The notes under the pieces are model-generated. The model did not search any database and was not told the DNA's origin. It saw nothing but the letters and a program-made list of their open reading frames with translations. A DNA stretch of 64,000 nt from Knoxdaviesia capensis (taxonomy: Eukaryota; Ascomycota; Sordariomycetes; Microascales; Gondwanamycetaceae), in assembly GCA_001510575.1 (NCBI GenBank), contig LNGK01000005.1:2301234-2365233 (forward strand), in the 5' to 3' direction. A program made the translations under genes and the position numbers. Numbering within the stretch: position 1 is the stretch's first letter; the number at the start of each line of letters is the position of its first letter. Shown in pieces: positions 32,192 to 46,032 of this stretch.

Positions 32192-35100
32192 AGATACCAA
32201 AGGATGTTTAATCAGTATCGAGGATTGCCAGAATGCCTAGCACTGATGTCGACCCTGTGTATCGAGTGGTGATGATCAAGGGGCTTCTGGTAGTGATTCT
32301 TCGCAGTGTTCGGCTGAAGGGGCGATTATGGCCCGGTAGAGGAGAGAGAGTAATGAAATGGTTGAGGAAGGGTTTGGTGTGTGAATGTGTATGTCTGTGG
32401 GAGACAAATTAGTTGTGGTTCGTACGGAACCGGTCATCAACCTCTCTCATATCTGACTGTAAAAGGCCACTTTGAGATCAAATTCTGCAAGACATCAACA
32501 CAAGAAGGTAATGATGGAGACATCGACAAGGGATTGGATATAATAGTGTGAGGATACACAATTATGAGTCCCAACTGTGCGTAGAGACGATTGTGAAGAT
32601 TGGAGGCGAAAGGACTTCAGACTTTCTGAACGGTTCTTGGCCGCCTCTGAAAGGAGGAGGATAGGGCGAAGCATAAAAGGAGTGAGTGGAAGCGCACGTA
32701 CTTGTAGGGTAGGAGTCGAGTGACAGAGCTACAGGCCAATGACGGGCAGTAATTGCGTTTCTCTGGCCGACGAGGACAGACGAATGGTAATATATGCACA
32801 CCTAGACCCCCGACGTGGCAAGCTATCCACAGAATTAATCAAGGGAGACTAGCCTCTGTAGACAATCACGGGTTGAGAAGCACCATGGTTAGCTGTTTGG
32901 TTCTCTAATAGCGGCATAGAAGGGGGGCATGGATGCTCCATCTGAGTGTAACCCTGCTCTTGCTCATCCATCATGTCGGCCATATATGCAAGGCCCAGCC
33001 AGTGAGAAGCATAAGCGCCAGAGAGAAATCCACGGCTGTTGCAAGGTAGCATTATCATGGTTGCGGAGTAGAACCTACCAGGCCCGAATACGGAATGGTA
33101 TATTAGCAATATTTGGATAAGGATATCCGCCTAGGTGTCAGCCGGATAGAGGCTCTATCTATGCCGACACTGCGATCTAAGCGAAAGGCACGACAGAAGA
33201 TGGTCACTGGGATATATCCTCAAGGTATACCAGGTCTGTTTCCTTTGGATCAGAGGAGGGGGTCCTGTACCAGGAGCATAAGTGTGAGCAAGAGGCCTAG
33301 TACCAGCAATGGGGTGAGCAGCGGTTGGGATTAAGAAAGAAGGAAGAACAGTGGTTGAAGATGGGAGGGGTCAGGGACTGGTTGTGCCATGGCCGGGACC
33401 CGTACGGTACATGAGGTGAACCGGAGTTACTCTCTGAGTGGGCCACGAGAACTGTAGGGACAAGGAAAATTGGTGTGCTGAGTGGCAAGGATATTGAGAG
33501 ACAGTTTTCCGGGACTTTGGTGAGATGGAGGTTGGAAGCCCGAAATATATATCCAAGTGACATTTAGGACTTGTTTCTGAGCCCGAAGCTTATTCCACGC
33601 AGCACATGGGGCTGTTGTGAGCGGAGACATAAAGATCTCAATAGCCTCGAGTGGTAGATATGCGAGAGGGATGATTTTGACTGCATTATTTGGGAGCATA
33701 CAATACCTTTAGAATACGTTTTGACTGTCCCGTCAAGGAGCTACCAAAAGTCAAACAGAAAGACGAGGAACCACACAGTCTGTTGATCGTGGTCTTCGCA
33801 TTTACTCGCAAGGACAAAATAATCCGACTTTAGGAAACTGGAGAAGTTGAAGCGAAGAAGCAAGCTGGCCAAGATAAGGAGCTAAGGAGAAGCACCAGAA
33901 GTGATAAATGAGAAGAAAACCGACGCCAACAGAGGACTGACAGATATTCTACGTGTAGCTCCGTTGAAAACTGAATGCTACACGCCGAGTAGTGGAGACT
34001 GGGGTGGCCTAACAGGATCGTCGTTGACCAGAATAGATAGCTCGAAGGCGAAGAGGTTTAGATCCCCAAGAAATACTTTGTAAGAGGCCGAGACGAGAGT
34101 TGTATCCTCGATAGTGGGGGGCAAACTGAAGTCTGGAAAGGAGCCTGAATGGAGAAGAGCGATCGAGTGGTCGAAGACTTGATGGATAGTCGTGTGGGTG
34201 TGGTAGGAGACACCGGAGCCGGCCTTGTTGCGTCGGATTGAAGAGGAAGATGGTTTTTGCCGATACTCAGTTTTTTGGATTTTGTGGAGGTCCCAAGTAA
34301 TATTGAAGAACTAGAGATAGAGTTGTAACCAAAACTGGCGAGTGGTCGTGGATTTATAACGGCTCAGTAGAATGAGGCTTGAAGGGGGACGGCAGACTGG
34401 AATGGGCGGCAGATGGCAAGACAGTCGATGATCATGGGCACAGAAGTGTGTATATTTTCCACGCGTCTTGAGAAAAGAGCGATTGGCTTGTAGACCAGTT
34501 CGATGGATCACAAGAGTCGCAGGGGCTCTGAATCGTTGAACTGCTGCGTAGGGTGTGGCTTGCTGTAGGCACAGTGAAGATATTCGAGGACCCAAAGACG
34601 TAAAGAAGAGCATATATAGAGATAGAGAGCAAGGCGTGACAAGGAGAAGCAAGGATGGTGACTATAGTAAGAATATAAAGATGGGGAGGTTGATGCCAGA
34701 ATGCTTATAGAAAGGACGCTTGGGGACCAGTAGAGAGAGTGGGAAACGAAATCTGATCATGAGCTGGCAAGATACAACAAGATACTTGAGGAGGATATAA
34801 GAGACGAGGAGCTATGATCGAGAGAGGAGGGGGGAGAAATATACTAAGCGTAGTGGAGTGTGAGGGAGAGGATGGGAAGGAAGAAGGATGAGAAAGAAAG
34901 TAAGAGAAAGAGAGAGGAGAGAAGAGGATTAATACGACACAAGAAGTAATAAGAGCAGGAAAGGCCGGGTTCTCATATGCGGGAGATGAGACGAACAGTC
35001 ACTCAAGTTCTGCCCCGAGGAAAAGCGCGGAGCATCATCAGGGTAATACTGAGCTCCCTTTAGGACGTGGTCTTCGAGAAGAAAGGAACAAGAGAGACGG

Positions 35101-35700
35101 GCCTGGAGAGGTGTGAGTGAAGAGAGACAAACAGAGGTGTGAGTCCAAGTCAGAAGGAAGTAAAAAACACGCCCAAGGGAAAAGAATTTATATAATGAGT
35201 AATAAATAGGAAAAGAAACACCAGCAGAACTCGTGCAGTAGTGGCTTTCGCTTAATTGCTCCTACGAGACCTGCAAGTTTGATCGGGCCACGTCCAGACC
35301 CCAGTTTTGCCAAAGGATACCTCGGGGAGGTAAGGTGTGTGGTATTCCCTGGCAAGAAGTGCGCTATATGGAGGAAAGGATACTCCAGGATTGATATGGC
35401 TGAAAGGGAGTCGAGAGACAGTCCACAAACAGGTGCGTTTCCCATGGGCGAGTATATCCATGACCACTTCATAGGTTCGCAGTAATGGCTGGGTAAAGTG
35501 GTTTCTAGACCCCCATGTTAGGAATCATGGGTTAAAAAAGCCAGTTGGCTAGGGGTTATCAGAGAGGGCAGAGGGGAGAGGGGAGTAGAGAGAGCAAGAG
35601 AGGGAGACATAGTGCAAAAGATAGAGGGAGGGAAAGGGGGAGGGGTGTATCTGTGTACTGGGGAGTGTGAGATGTCATGGCTTGCTTTCTTTCTTTCTTT
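32192..35700 (-). promoter_or_regulatory. Long purine-rich upstream region of the Zn2Cys6 gene
   Basis: About 3.5 kb in which the plus strand is rich in G and A (sense strand C/T), most strongly from 33800 to 35650. I see no coding gene. The composition matches the leaders and promoters of the other regulators in the window, so a long 5' UTR or extended promoter is likely; no transcript boundary can be read from sequence. Confidence 0.4.
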
Positions 35701-35718
35701 TTTTCTTCNGGGGGGGGG
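35687..35718. repeat. CTTT-rich run, ambiguous base and G9 run
   Basis: A CTTT-type low-complexity run is followed by an undetermined base (N at 35709) and nine G. The N marks an unresolved base call at a homopolymer junction. Confidence 0.9.
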
Positions 35719-38700
35719 CAACTGAACTTGGTAGGAGTACTTGGACACAACGGAAAAAGAAAGTCTGAATGCTCATGAACCTTCAGTAAGACAGAGGAGG
35801 CCAGGTTGGAAGCCAGGGACAGGTTGAGAAACATGGATAGAAGGTGAGAAGACGAACAATCGAATCCACACACCCCCTTCCCTCAGTCTTCATTAAACCC
35901 TCCCAGAAAAGCACACTCCAATGTTTACCAGACACACGCACACGCACGCACACACACTTGCCATATTCATCCTCAATCTCTCATATAGGCCTTTGATAGA
36001 ATATCGAGGTTGAGGCTGAAACACGCAGGACGAGAGGCAATTGGGGGAGGAGGAGGGCGGGAAGAACAAAAAAAAAAACGAGGCCACAATAATCGTCTAC
36101 TTTACCAAATACGGGAGGTTCTCCAACTTCCCAGCAATTTGTACGGCTGGTCGGATGTGGTCGAGATAATAATGTTGGCGGCGGTGGTGGTGGTGGGTGG
36201 TGTACAGTACTGTAGAAAGCACTAAATGGTACAGCGAGTCGGGGAAGGGGAGCAATTATCCGATTTGATATGCAGCAGGCATCATGTTTGGAACAAGGAA
36301 CGAACGACGACTAAAGATGAGATGAACCTGGGGGTATTTTACAGAGGAAAGAGGAATGAGGAGTTTGGCGATCATGCATGAGGGGCAGACGAAGAATAAT
36401 TTTCTCCTCTTCTTTCGAATGCGTTCCTGGGATGGTGATCAGATGGGCGTTCTTGGATATCATGGTATGGATTGAACTCGAGACAGCCGTTTGGTGGATA
36501 CCCAGAAAGAGTGAAGCCCTCTCCACACGGAGAAGCCCGAGATCGTCGAAATGAGAGGGATGAAGAAGAGAAAAAGACAAAGACAAAGACAAGAAGAGGT
36601 TGGATATGGATGGGATATTAGTCACGAGTACCTACGACACGTTTCATATGAGATATCTACGCTAGGCAGGAGCAATCGATTTGGAGATTTCGGAGGTCTT
36701 TCCTCGTGAATTTTTGTCAGTGGTTTATTCAAGTGAGGCTATCCCGACCCCAAACCCCTGGACTACCAGTATACTGGAGCAAGAAACACAGGCACCGTCC
36801 GTACCCGACACGAAACAAACTTGGCCGGGCCGCTGGACAGTTCGCTGGAAATAGGCTTCACGGGAAATTAAAAAATTATTAAGATACGAAAGGGTCCCTG
36901 GACTGGGCGGAGTCAAACTGTCCCCCCCCCCCGCTCCGAGGTTCGAGGGCACCCCAGGTCCGAGGGTTGGAAGACAAGGCGACCCAGCGGCCGCACTCAA
37001 GCTTGAAAGCTGAGGTTAAAAGCTCGTTCCGGTACTATAGAGCCCAACTCGGTGCTGGGATCAGGGCCCATTGCAAAATAGTCTCCGTGATGGGATTTCT
37101 GGTGGGTGGTTGTTTGACCTCATTCTCAGTCAAGCTCTCTAGCTAACCTATACCCTAAGGTATCAGCTGAGGCGCGCTATAGAGAGAAGCAATGAGAGTG
37201 ACAAGAGGCTGCTCCTCCGTAATTCGCACTCGGTAGTCGTCGGCGAACTTGTGTTCTATGTTGATAGTACTAGAGATATAGACTAACTGGATTCACGGGC
37301 TACATGTACACAAAAAAAATCCACCTGTTGTGGTGGCCATCTGGTAGTGTATCGACCAAATCCGTGGAATACTGCCCATACGGCTGTCGTAACCCCTGTT
37401 ATATACGGTATGAGCCGTTCAGACTCTCGATGGCTCTGGATCACCCATATCCAGCCCTAGTATCCGCTCGTTTCTGATCCATATCCGATTTCAAACGGCT
37501 TCGACCACTTCTCCATCGGCTCCTCTATTGCCCTTTCGAGCACAACATCACACAGATTTCCCCAGGGGGTTCTCTCTCCACGGCTTTGCCGCTCCCCAGA
37601 CCTCACATGTACTCGTCGCTGTGCTGTCTGGGAATTTACTAGACGGGATGTGTTGAGATGGGGAATACTCGCGAGCCGTTCGCCCCTCTGCTCACACCTC
37701 CTGCTCCCGCCTCTCTCTCTCGCTCTGTCTACAACAGCATAGCACACGGGCAATCGAGAACCTCGAGAACCCCGCTAAGGGGAACGCAAGAAGCACATCC
37801 CGTCTTGTGATGTTCGATCATGTTCCCTCCTGCGTCTATCCGATCATTTCCTTTGCCTTGAATCATCCCATCTTTTTTTTTCTTTCTCTTTGAGTTACAT
37901 GTCGCTTCGGGGCTATCCAACTGGCTCTGTGCATCCCGCATCCACAGGTGGGATGGAGGAGGGGGCAAGGAGGGGAAAGGGTGCAGCAAAGGATAAAATG
38001 CAATCCTTGAATAAAGGAGGTTATTGAGACTACATGGAGGTGGGTGGCTCTGAGTGGTTTAGTCTAAAATAAAACCGTCTCATCATCCGATTCTGGCTAG
38101 TACAGGCCGTAGGTTTGTTTTTCGTCTTATACTCGAGCTGGCGGATTTAAGGAAAGAAAGAAAAGAAAAAGAAAAAAAAAAGGGAAAAGATGTTTGATCA
38201 CAAGAATGTTGGTTGGGTGCCATGCAGGAATAGTCACCTACGCGAAAGCTCCCCCTTTTGTCTGTCAATTTCCACCCCTTTGTTTCGTCCGTATTTCCTC
38301 TCCTCTCTTTTCAATGTTCCCGTGTACACTATAATGTTCGTACATACTCTGGTTGAGGCCAAAAAACACACCACCTGTGTTGGCTCCTTTTGTCGTGCGT
38401 GCCTCATCCATGAGGCGGGGTCCCGGCAAATGCAGCGTGCAACCCCTGACTGATGTCACCTTGGATCTTCCCCGCCCGCTGTTCTGCCGACCTCCACTGG
38501 GGAAGCAAGGACAGACACGCAAAAAATGAAATATAAGATATTTAAAATCAGGGCCCTGTGGCAGCCTACGGCTTGTAAGATAGCCGGCGGTCCGTTCCTG
38601 ACATGCTAGTACTAGCACGGAACGGCAGACACAAGAGCAAGAGGGAATTAAAAAGGATTTTTAAGAAAAATTAGTACAGAAACCCGATACCGTCAATCCT

Positions 38701-40839
38701 TTCCGATCGATTTCACACTAAGAATACCGGCGTCAGGAACGGGCTTAACTTGAGAGCGTGGGTGTCCTGTCACACGGAGCAAACACTGACATCTCGATAC
38801 CGTTATTTGGAGAGACGACTCGCCAACTCTATTTGATTGACAACCCAGTTGTTTGCTCTTTCGTACTACTCCATGTTAGGAGGGGAGAAATAGCTTTTTT
38901 TCCCCCATCAATGTCGGGAGGGTGAACAGCCGCGTCTCGCCAATATCCTTTTAACCACGGGCTGTTGGGAACTGGGCCAGCCAGTCAGGTTGAGAGGTGC
39001 AGGTTCGCTGGAAGGGTATTTATATGCCCCGTCATCCTTGCTCTTGCAGTGTCATAGCATGATGATCATCTGGAGGGGTACCGTCCAAGCGCTCGATAAG
39101 ATTTCACGAACTGCCTAACCCGCCGCTTGCCCCTAAAACATACCATCCGGAGTCTTGGTTGGATGGTACCTCATCGGAAGAAGAAGGGGAAATACAAGGT
39201 GTAAGCCATCTGTTTATCTTCCGGACAAATAGTAATGCTCCGATAAAAAGCCTGCACGGTATCTGGCCAATAGAGCCTCGCGATAAGCGGCGCGGGGATT
39301 ATATCCCGGGCCACACACACCTTTTAATGAACGCCATCATGTTATGCGTTTTGCAATGTCAAACAGTACGAGATTGACAAGTGTCAAAAATTCAGACGAC
39401 TGAGATTTGTTTCCCTGTGCAGCCAAAGAGGCGAAAAATAAAAATAGAAATGTAGAGGCAAACCCTAAAATACACGGACATGCTCCATTGTCATTTGGCG
39501 CGGCGCCTGCGACGCCGTGGCACAGAACAAAGGCCTTTTTTTTGGTGGGAAAAGACTGTGGACTTACACCAAATCAGCCACGTCGAGGGGTTCTCTCTCG
39601 TCTATGGTTTACGCTAAGAGAACAGAAAAAAGACAATATAATTAGATTTTTAATGAAAAAACAACAACAAAGCCAACTGTTGAGTATATGCTGTGCTCGG
39701 CCCCCTTCCTCTGGCCCTCGCTTCCAAAGTTCGCACCACTGCAGAGTTGCAATGCATTGACGATTGTCTCGTGGGTGAATGAGCCTCGAACGAGTGGGTG
39801 TGGTGTACCCAACAAACCGGAATGGGCTGGCAGAGGGTTTCTTTTTTGTTCTTTCGTTCTTCTCGTTTGTCGGGCACACACACACATGTCAAGGCGAGGA
39901 AATGTTGTCTCATGTGCGGTCAGAGTCCCAGAAAATCCACATCCACAATTTATTGTCGGGCCCTCCGGCTCGGAGACTGCCCGGAAGTGTACCTTTTACA
40001 CCCGCAGCAGCAAGACATTGGCGTATACGTACATACACAGACGCTTATCTCTGTTTCTGGCTGTTCTTCTCTTCCCCATATTGAACACCACCACTATCAT
40101 TCCACAGTCGGCCTTACCTCGTGCTTCATATCAGACGGATATTCTGGAAAATAATTGCCGGTCTATATGGACGTGCAGGAAGCAGTATCCACACCAAAGC
40201 TATGTAAGTGCTTCAAATGGAAAACAAGACCTTCATTGTCTACGACCAGAACGCCTCGTTGGGCCTTAGGCTTCAAACAGCAGCTGATACAGGCTAGAAT
40301 CGAATCTGAGGTGCCCGAAGTTCGGATTCCACAAGGCAGAACATTTGTGAGTCGTATATTCTCTTCGTAGAGGGCGTGTTATCCGGAGGTTGGTGCCCCC
40401 TACACAGGCTAGAGAACCCTAGGTGCGTACTTGTTGTTTTCCTCTCTTATTTTGGCGAAAGTGACAAGATCTGGTGAGACACCAAGCCCGGACCACCTAA
40501 ACAACCAAACCCAACCCGACCAGACCGATATGTGGGAAGTTTCAATTTGCAAAGTTCCGCTGGGACGCAATGTATGGACGGTGGTAAATAAAACAAAAGA
40601 GGAACGAAGATACCCGTATGTCGCTATATGCTAGTGTACTAGTTCCCAAAGTAGTAATGGAGTGGGTTCTGTTCCAAAACGCATTATTTCGTGGAAACCC
40701 TATATCTTATAGTGCAGGGGGGGGGTTTTAGCGCGCAAAGCCAGGCCGGCGTGTTCAACGGTTACGGAGTAATAGTACATGGAGGGTATATGAAATCGAT
40801 CCAAGTTGTATTAAGAATACGCCAGGTTTTTTTGGGGGT

Positions 40840-40841
<2 letters not shown>

Positions 40842-40893
<52 letters not shown>

Positions 40894-40894
40894 G
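40842..40894. repeat. T31-G22 homopolymer tract
   Basis: 31 consecutive T are followed directly by 22 consecutive G, with shorter T and G runs just upstream. Exact lengths may be affected by base calling. Confidence 0.9.
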
Positions 40895-43132
40895 CCTTGT
40901 TGGCCGGTCGTGAGAAAGGAGACAGACCCGAGGCTTATATCGAGGTGATGGTCAGAGATGCTAGCAGTGTGCATATTTCTTAGTAGATGCAGCAATATAC
41001 GAGAGCACTTCTAGCAATAAAATCTTTGAAATACAAAAATAAATGAATGAATAAAGGTAAGAAGAAAAGAAGGGGAAAAAAGGAAAAAATGAACACCAGG
41101 TTGAGTGGACAGGGACGAGGGATAGTCCACTGCATCAGTCCCTACTTCCTCCTCTGGCTCTATGGATACCGAACTTGACCTTATCTTGCAATCTTCCAGT
41201 TTTGCTTTTTGCATGTTCCAAATCATCGCTGATGAAGGGAAGATTGGTCCATTTTCAGGCTGCACTCTACCATTATTATACAGTGGACTATTCCACTTCG
41301 AGATAGCTGTGCCCGGCGGTCTTTCCTGACTCTGGCCCCCTCTTTGCAAGATCTCAGTACTTAATTTTCAGCTCCTCCTCTTGGTGTCTGGGATCAAGGT
41401 TCTGTAGTGCATGCTGCATAGGTAGCTTGCGTGTACTGTGTAATTCGGCTTCACCAGGGGCACGCATTAGAGAGAGATCGAAGTCATTAGCTTCTTTTTC
41501 TGCTTCTTTTTACGTAGTTGAGTCTTCGAGATTCCGACTCCTTATGTGAAAACCAAGCGACACTTGGACCAGGGCAAACTTCCAGGGTGCGTAAAATAAA
41601 CTCCAGAGTGACTTGTTATGTTTCGTGGCTGGCGTAATTGAGTACACATGGGGTTTAGCCCAAGGCCAAACGGTCGGGGAACTAAGTCACTAAAAAAATT
41701 AACAGCAGTCAGATGTCGTGATTGATCAGATTATATGCACTCACTGTCTCATCGTTTTCAAGCCCCAGACAGGTTTAGGTGGGTAATAGCAAGCATTGGC
41801 CTTACAGCGGGCGCGATCATGCTCGCCTAAGGAAGCTGTTTGGTGTTTTATGTGCATGTCAGTGATCGGGAATCAGCATCAGAGGAGGAGGATGAAGAGC
41901 ACGAAAATATGGCTATGGTACGTCCGAGGAGAACAGGAAAAAAGAAATGAAAAGTGCAACCTTTACTGAATCGTCTAGCTGAATGATCAGGGATGGAGTG
42001 GATGTCTTGAACTAAAGGCGAACTAGCTGGCACTTACAAGCTGAGCCAGCCCATCGTCGACCAACCTCAGACTTACTCGTGTGAGGTGTGAGGCGGACTC
42101 TCCATATCGTGAGAGTTGAGCAGTCTCCACTTAGAAAAGCCCATTAGTATCGTCACATACGTTGAAGGAGGGTGGAAAGATGGTGGTGGGTGGATGATTA
42201 GTAGGTGCAGACTTCTGCATGTGATGAGATGAATCGCTAGGAATGTAGACTATGTCCGAAGAGCCACGGTCTGCCGGAGTTGAGTAACACTGATTGTACT
42301 CGGGAGCCACTAGTCGAGCATTAGAAAAGAAAAGAAAATTCGATGTATCCTCTGCTTTTCAGCTCCACCAACAGCAAACCAAAGTCATGCACCTCACGTT
42401 TTCTTTTCCAGACTAGACCGCGAGGAGGAGGACGAGGAGGAGTTGCCACGAAGGAGGGTTTTGCGTTGGTCTCGCAAACCGGCCAGCAAATCCAGGAGCT
42501 GGGAGGAAAAGGAACGTTTCTCTATGGTGCTTGCATTACCGAGCAGCCATTGTAAGTTGGAGGGGGGGGCGTGCAGGGTCTAGACCTCTCGACGTTACGG
42601 AGCTGGCTATACCTGCTAGGAGCAGATAGGTAGAGGATGTGTCCTTTATGTGCTGTGTGCTATAGGGGTGGGTGCGCGAAAAGGGAAGATCTTGAGAGAC
42701 GATGTGCGAACTTCTCGCTGTAGTAGGTCACAAGAACGTTCTGTTTAATTTGACCTTTCTCGCTGAGATACCAGCCACAAAGTTACACGTCAGATATATC
42801 TCCCCGAAGCGGATTAGTTCCAATAGAACGGCCATTTCACATCGTGCGTAGATTGGCCACATCGGGCGTCGAGGCGGTGCGTGTTTGCTTCTGTGCTGGC
42901 CTGGGTGTGTTTGTGTGTGTGTGTGTATCCAGTCTCTCCACTGCTTGGCTGGCTGATAGGAGGGCTGGTGGTGGGTGGGTGGGTGAGATTGGGTTAAGCT
43001 CTCTACTAAGGTATCGCTGAACTGCAGCCATCTGTCATAGATATATATATACGCGATGCTACAATACGGGTGCGTGCAGTATGTATACAGTACATGCTGG
43101 GTTGTGGCAGGTAGCACAATCACAGCAGCCAA

Positions 43133-43159
43133 CCCCCCCCCCCCCCCCCCNCCCCCCCC
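43133..43159. repeat. C run with ambiguous base
   Basis: A run of C from 43133 to 43159 is interrupted only by an undetermined base (N at 43151) and followed by A-rich sequence. Confidence 0.9.
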
Positions 43160-46001
43160 AAAACAAAAAAAAAAGACCCAGTTCGCTCAAGTTTACTGTG
43201 TACATACTACAGTTGACGGGCGGCCGTGGGATGATATCCTGGTCCAAGTTCGGGGGCCATCCCGGATGGAAGGACGGAAGAGCGGGATCCAGGGGGGGGA
43301 AGACACGGAATACAGGCCGTGAGCGGGTAGACGGGCGGGACTGGCTTTTGGGGGCAGGTGTCTCTCTCTTTATTTCTCTGAGTGAGTGACACCATCTCTT
43401 TTTTTCGACAGGTCAAGTCAGAATATTTTAAAGCCTTCTGTGACTGGGCGGTAAAAGGGCCTGGAAGCTTTGGAACTTTGTGGGGGAAGAAGCAGGGCAT
43501 GGATGTTCGGCTTCGTTTGTTTTTTCAGCAAGCGGCATCTCGGATAGCTCTCAGTTTGCCCATGTGCCTCTATGAGGCGGTGAATATACATCACTACGAT
43601 GCAGTTCCCCGAAAAGAGCAAAGGAGCCCTCCTTCTTTCCATCCTTCGAGACGCTTCAATTGCGTCTTCCATGCGTGTAGCCTGACGGAAGAGGCTGACT
43701 CTTTTTTCCTTCTTCCTTTATCTCAGTCAGAGACCACCCCCGGAGGAGGCGAAGGGGTCAACCCCGAAGAGAGAGAGAGAGACCCAGTGCCAGGGAGGGA
43801 GAACAGAACACCATGCACTCTCACCATCGGGTCATTTTTCTTTTTCCCGTGGGAAAGTATGGTAGGGAATTCGCGGAAGAGGCGTTTTGCCAACCAGCTG
43901 TATCCAGGATTATCGGATGTGAGACACGCCTACCGCCCATGGAGAACGACAGGTATAAGGGAAGAAGAGACGAACAGACTGAAAATCTAAGGACCGGTAT
44001 GTCGGTGTTTGTATATACGCGTATGTGTGTGTATGTCTCGGGATGCTGGGAGGCGGACCACATCAGTTCGTTAATTCTGTTTTTCTCTTGTCAGGTTATT
44101 CAGGCTTCTTCTTCTTCTTGTTCTTCTCCTCCTCTCACCAGAACCGGGCCCGAGGGCCAAAGGGAGGATAGGACTGGGTGAGTACCCTGGATTTCAGCCT
44201 GTTTCTGGCCAGGCACCTTGCTGGATTGGGGATTGGCGGGTTCCTCAAGAATTCCTTGGAAGCAAGACCTCGTTCTTTTCCTTCTTCTCGGGGTGTGTTC
44301 CTGGATTCTCGGATACCCTTCCCTTCGTGTCTGGAGATGCTGGAAACGCCGCCTGGAAGAATCGCACGTCTGTTTTTCCCCCAGCCTGAAATCTGATCTA
44401 GAGCCTTCAGTCCGTATATCTCTCTCGGCACTGGTGGTTCTCGTATTCAGTGATGTTGGGTTTGACGATCTCGCAAGCCCGGTGAAGTTGCACATTGATG
44501 TATTAATTGAAACTCCATATAGCCTGAAACTTTCGTCTTTCCTTTACGCGCGTGGTTTATATGAACCGAGACGCTGGCCAGACGATACAGCACACGCATA
44601 TCGATCAATATAGCCTCAGGCCTTGTGTTGAGTGAGATCTCTGATGTCGCCCCGATACTCCATATTACTTCTCTCCGGCGACGTGTTGTGGCAAGTAAGA
44701 TAGTCACCACACAGATGCAGGAAAGCCAGAGACTCTCCACACATGGCTAAATCGCAGCTAGGTGTCGAATTAGCACACACAACCACCCAGTCTGCAGACC
44801 TCGCCCCCAAAGTGCATCATCACTCCGCCTATCTGAATGGCACAGACACACACTCACGCATGCTGCCGTATCGAAGAGCTTAGGCGAGACCATGAGATCC
44901 GTTTCAGTCTTGTCATGGTCGGTCTCACCCTTTCTAACATGTGTCGGTCAGTAAGTATAGGGGCATGTCTGGATGGGATGTATCCGGAAAGCTGCAAACC
45001 CCAACCCCAAGCTCTGCCCCGGCTCATCACATGGCGGGACGGCCATCGCTCGCGGTCTCCGACAACACACCCCCATCATCTGATCCGGCATAGCAGCCAC
45101 CAGGGGAAAACTTGAAAATACATTAAGTAAGAAAAGAAAAGAAAAACCCACCAAGAGCACCCGTCCAGCTGTATCATCACCACCCCTACGCCACATGTTA
45201 TTGTTTCTCGCCACGCGAAGAACGGGACAAGGCCCCCTAGGAACGGGTATCGTCGAAGCCCAGAAAGAACACCGCAGGCCAGGTAAAGGCACAGACAGGA
45301 GAGAGAAGGAGGGGGGGGTTGACAACGATAAACGCAACCCCATAGAAAGATAGGTACATATATTGATTGGGACGCCCATCGGATGATACCCATCCATTCA
45401 ATTAATCTCTCTTATTATCCCTCCAGCTCGTGTCTCCCCCCTGAGGGCGACGGTTTGGTGGTTCTCTTTCTGCGTGGGTTGTTGGGTGGGCTGGTCCAAC
45501 TTTCATTGCTCGGCGACGCCCCCAGGAATCTGAGCTCGCCTTTCCGGGCCGGAGAGATGCCCTCAGCTCCGGACTTGTTTAGCTGTTACTATCAGCCGTC
45601 TCCAAGATTACTCTTCACCCACACCACCCCGTACCACATACCACACACTCAGCTATGCATGGCTATCTTCAATGGAACTTGTACAGATCTTGGTTGAGCT
45701 TCTGCCGGCATGACAAAGAGTGGCGTACTTTCTCTTTGTTTTGATGATTGGTGTAAATGGTTGCCCCAATTACATATCGCCCCAGCGGACACAAAAACTA
45801 CAGCGTGTTTTTGGGGTCTGTATCACAGGCCCATTTAATTGTAAGTCATAGCCTTACATACCGGGCCGAGCAACAGACCCTCTCTCTCAATATTATATGT
45901 CTCTTAGCCTGTCAATCCTGTTCCTCCACTGGCTCGTCCACTTATATCAGACTCGGTCGGGCTCACGCCATTCCCCGTCTCTCCGCCCTGTGTTTGATAT
46001 A

Positions 46002-46002
<1 letters not shown>

Positions 46003-46031
<29 letters not shown>
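46003..46031. repeat. C29 homopolymer
   Basis: 29 uninterrupted C on the plus strand, the longest C run in the window; the opposite strand is a G29 tract able to form a quadruplex. Confidence 0.92.

Positions 46032-46032
<1 letters not shown>

Noticed and set aside
32268..32316. Another GTGATGA followed by CTGA
   Set aside because: No pairing between the flanks and not in an intron; it shows that box pairs alone occur by chance.
43382..43990. 202-codon frame in the gene-poor region
   Set aside because: It starts with a non-ATG codon, has no recognisable domain and contains splice-like pyrimidine tracts; kept only as part of a possible spliced transcript.
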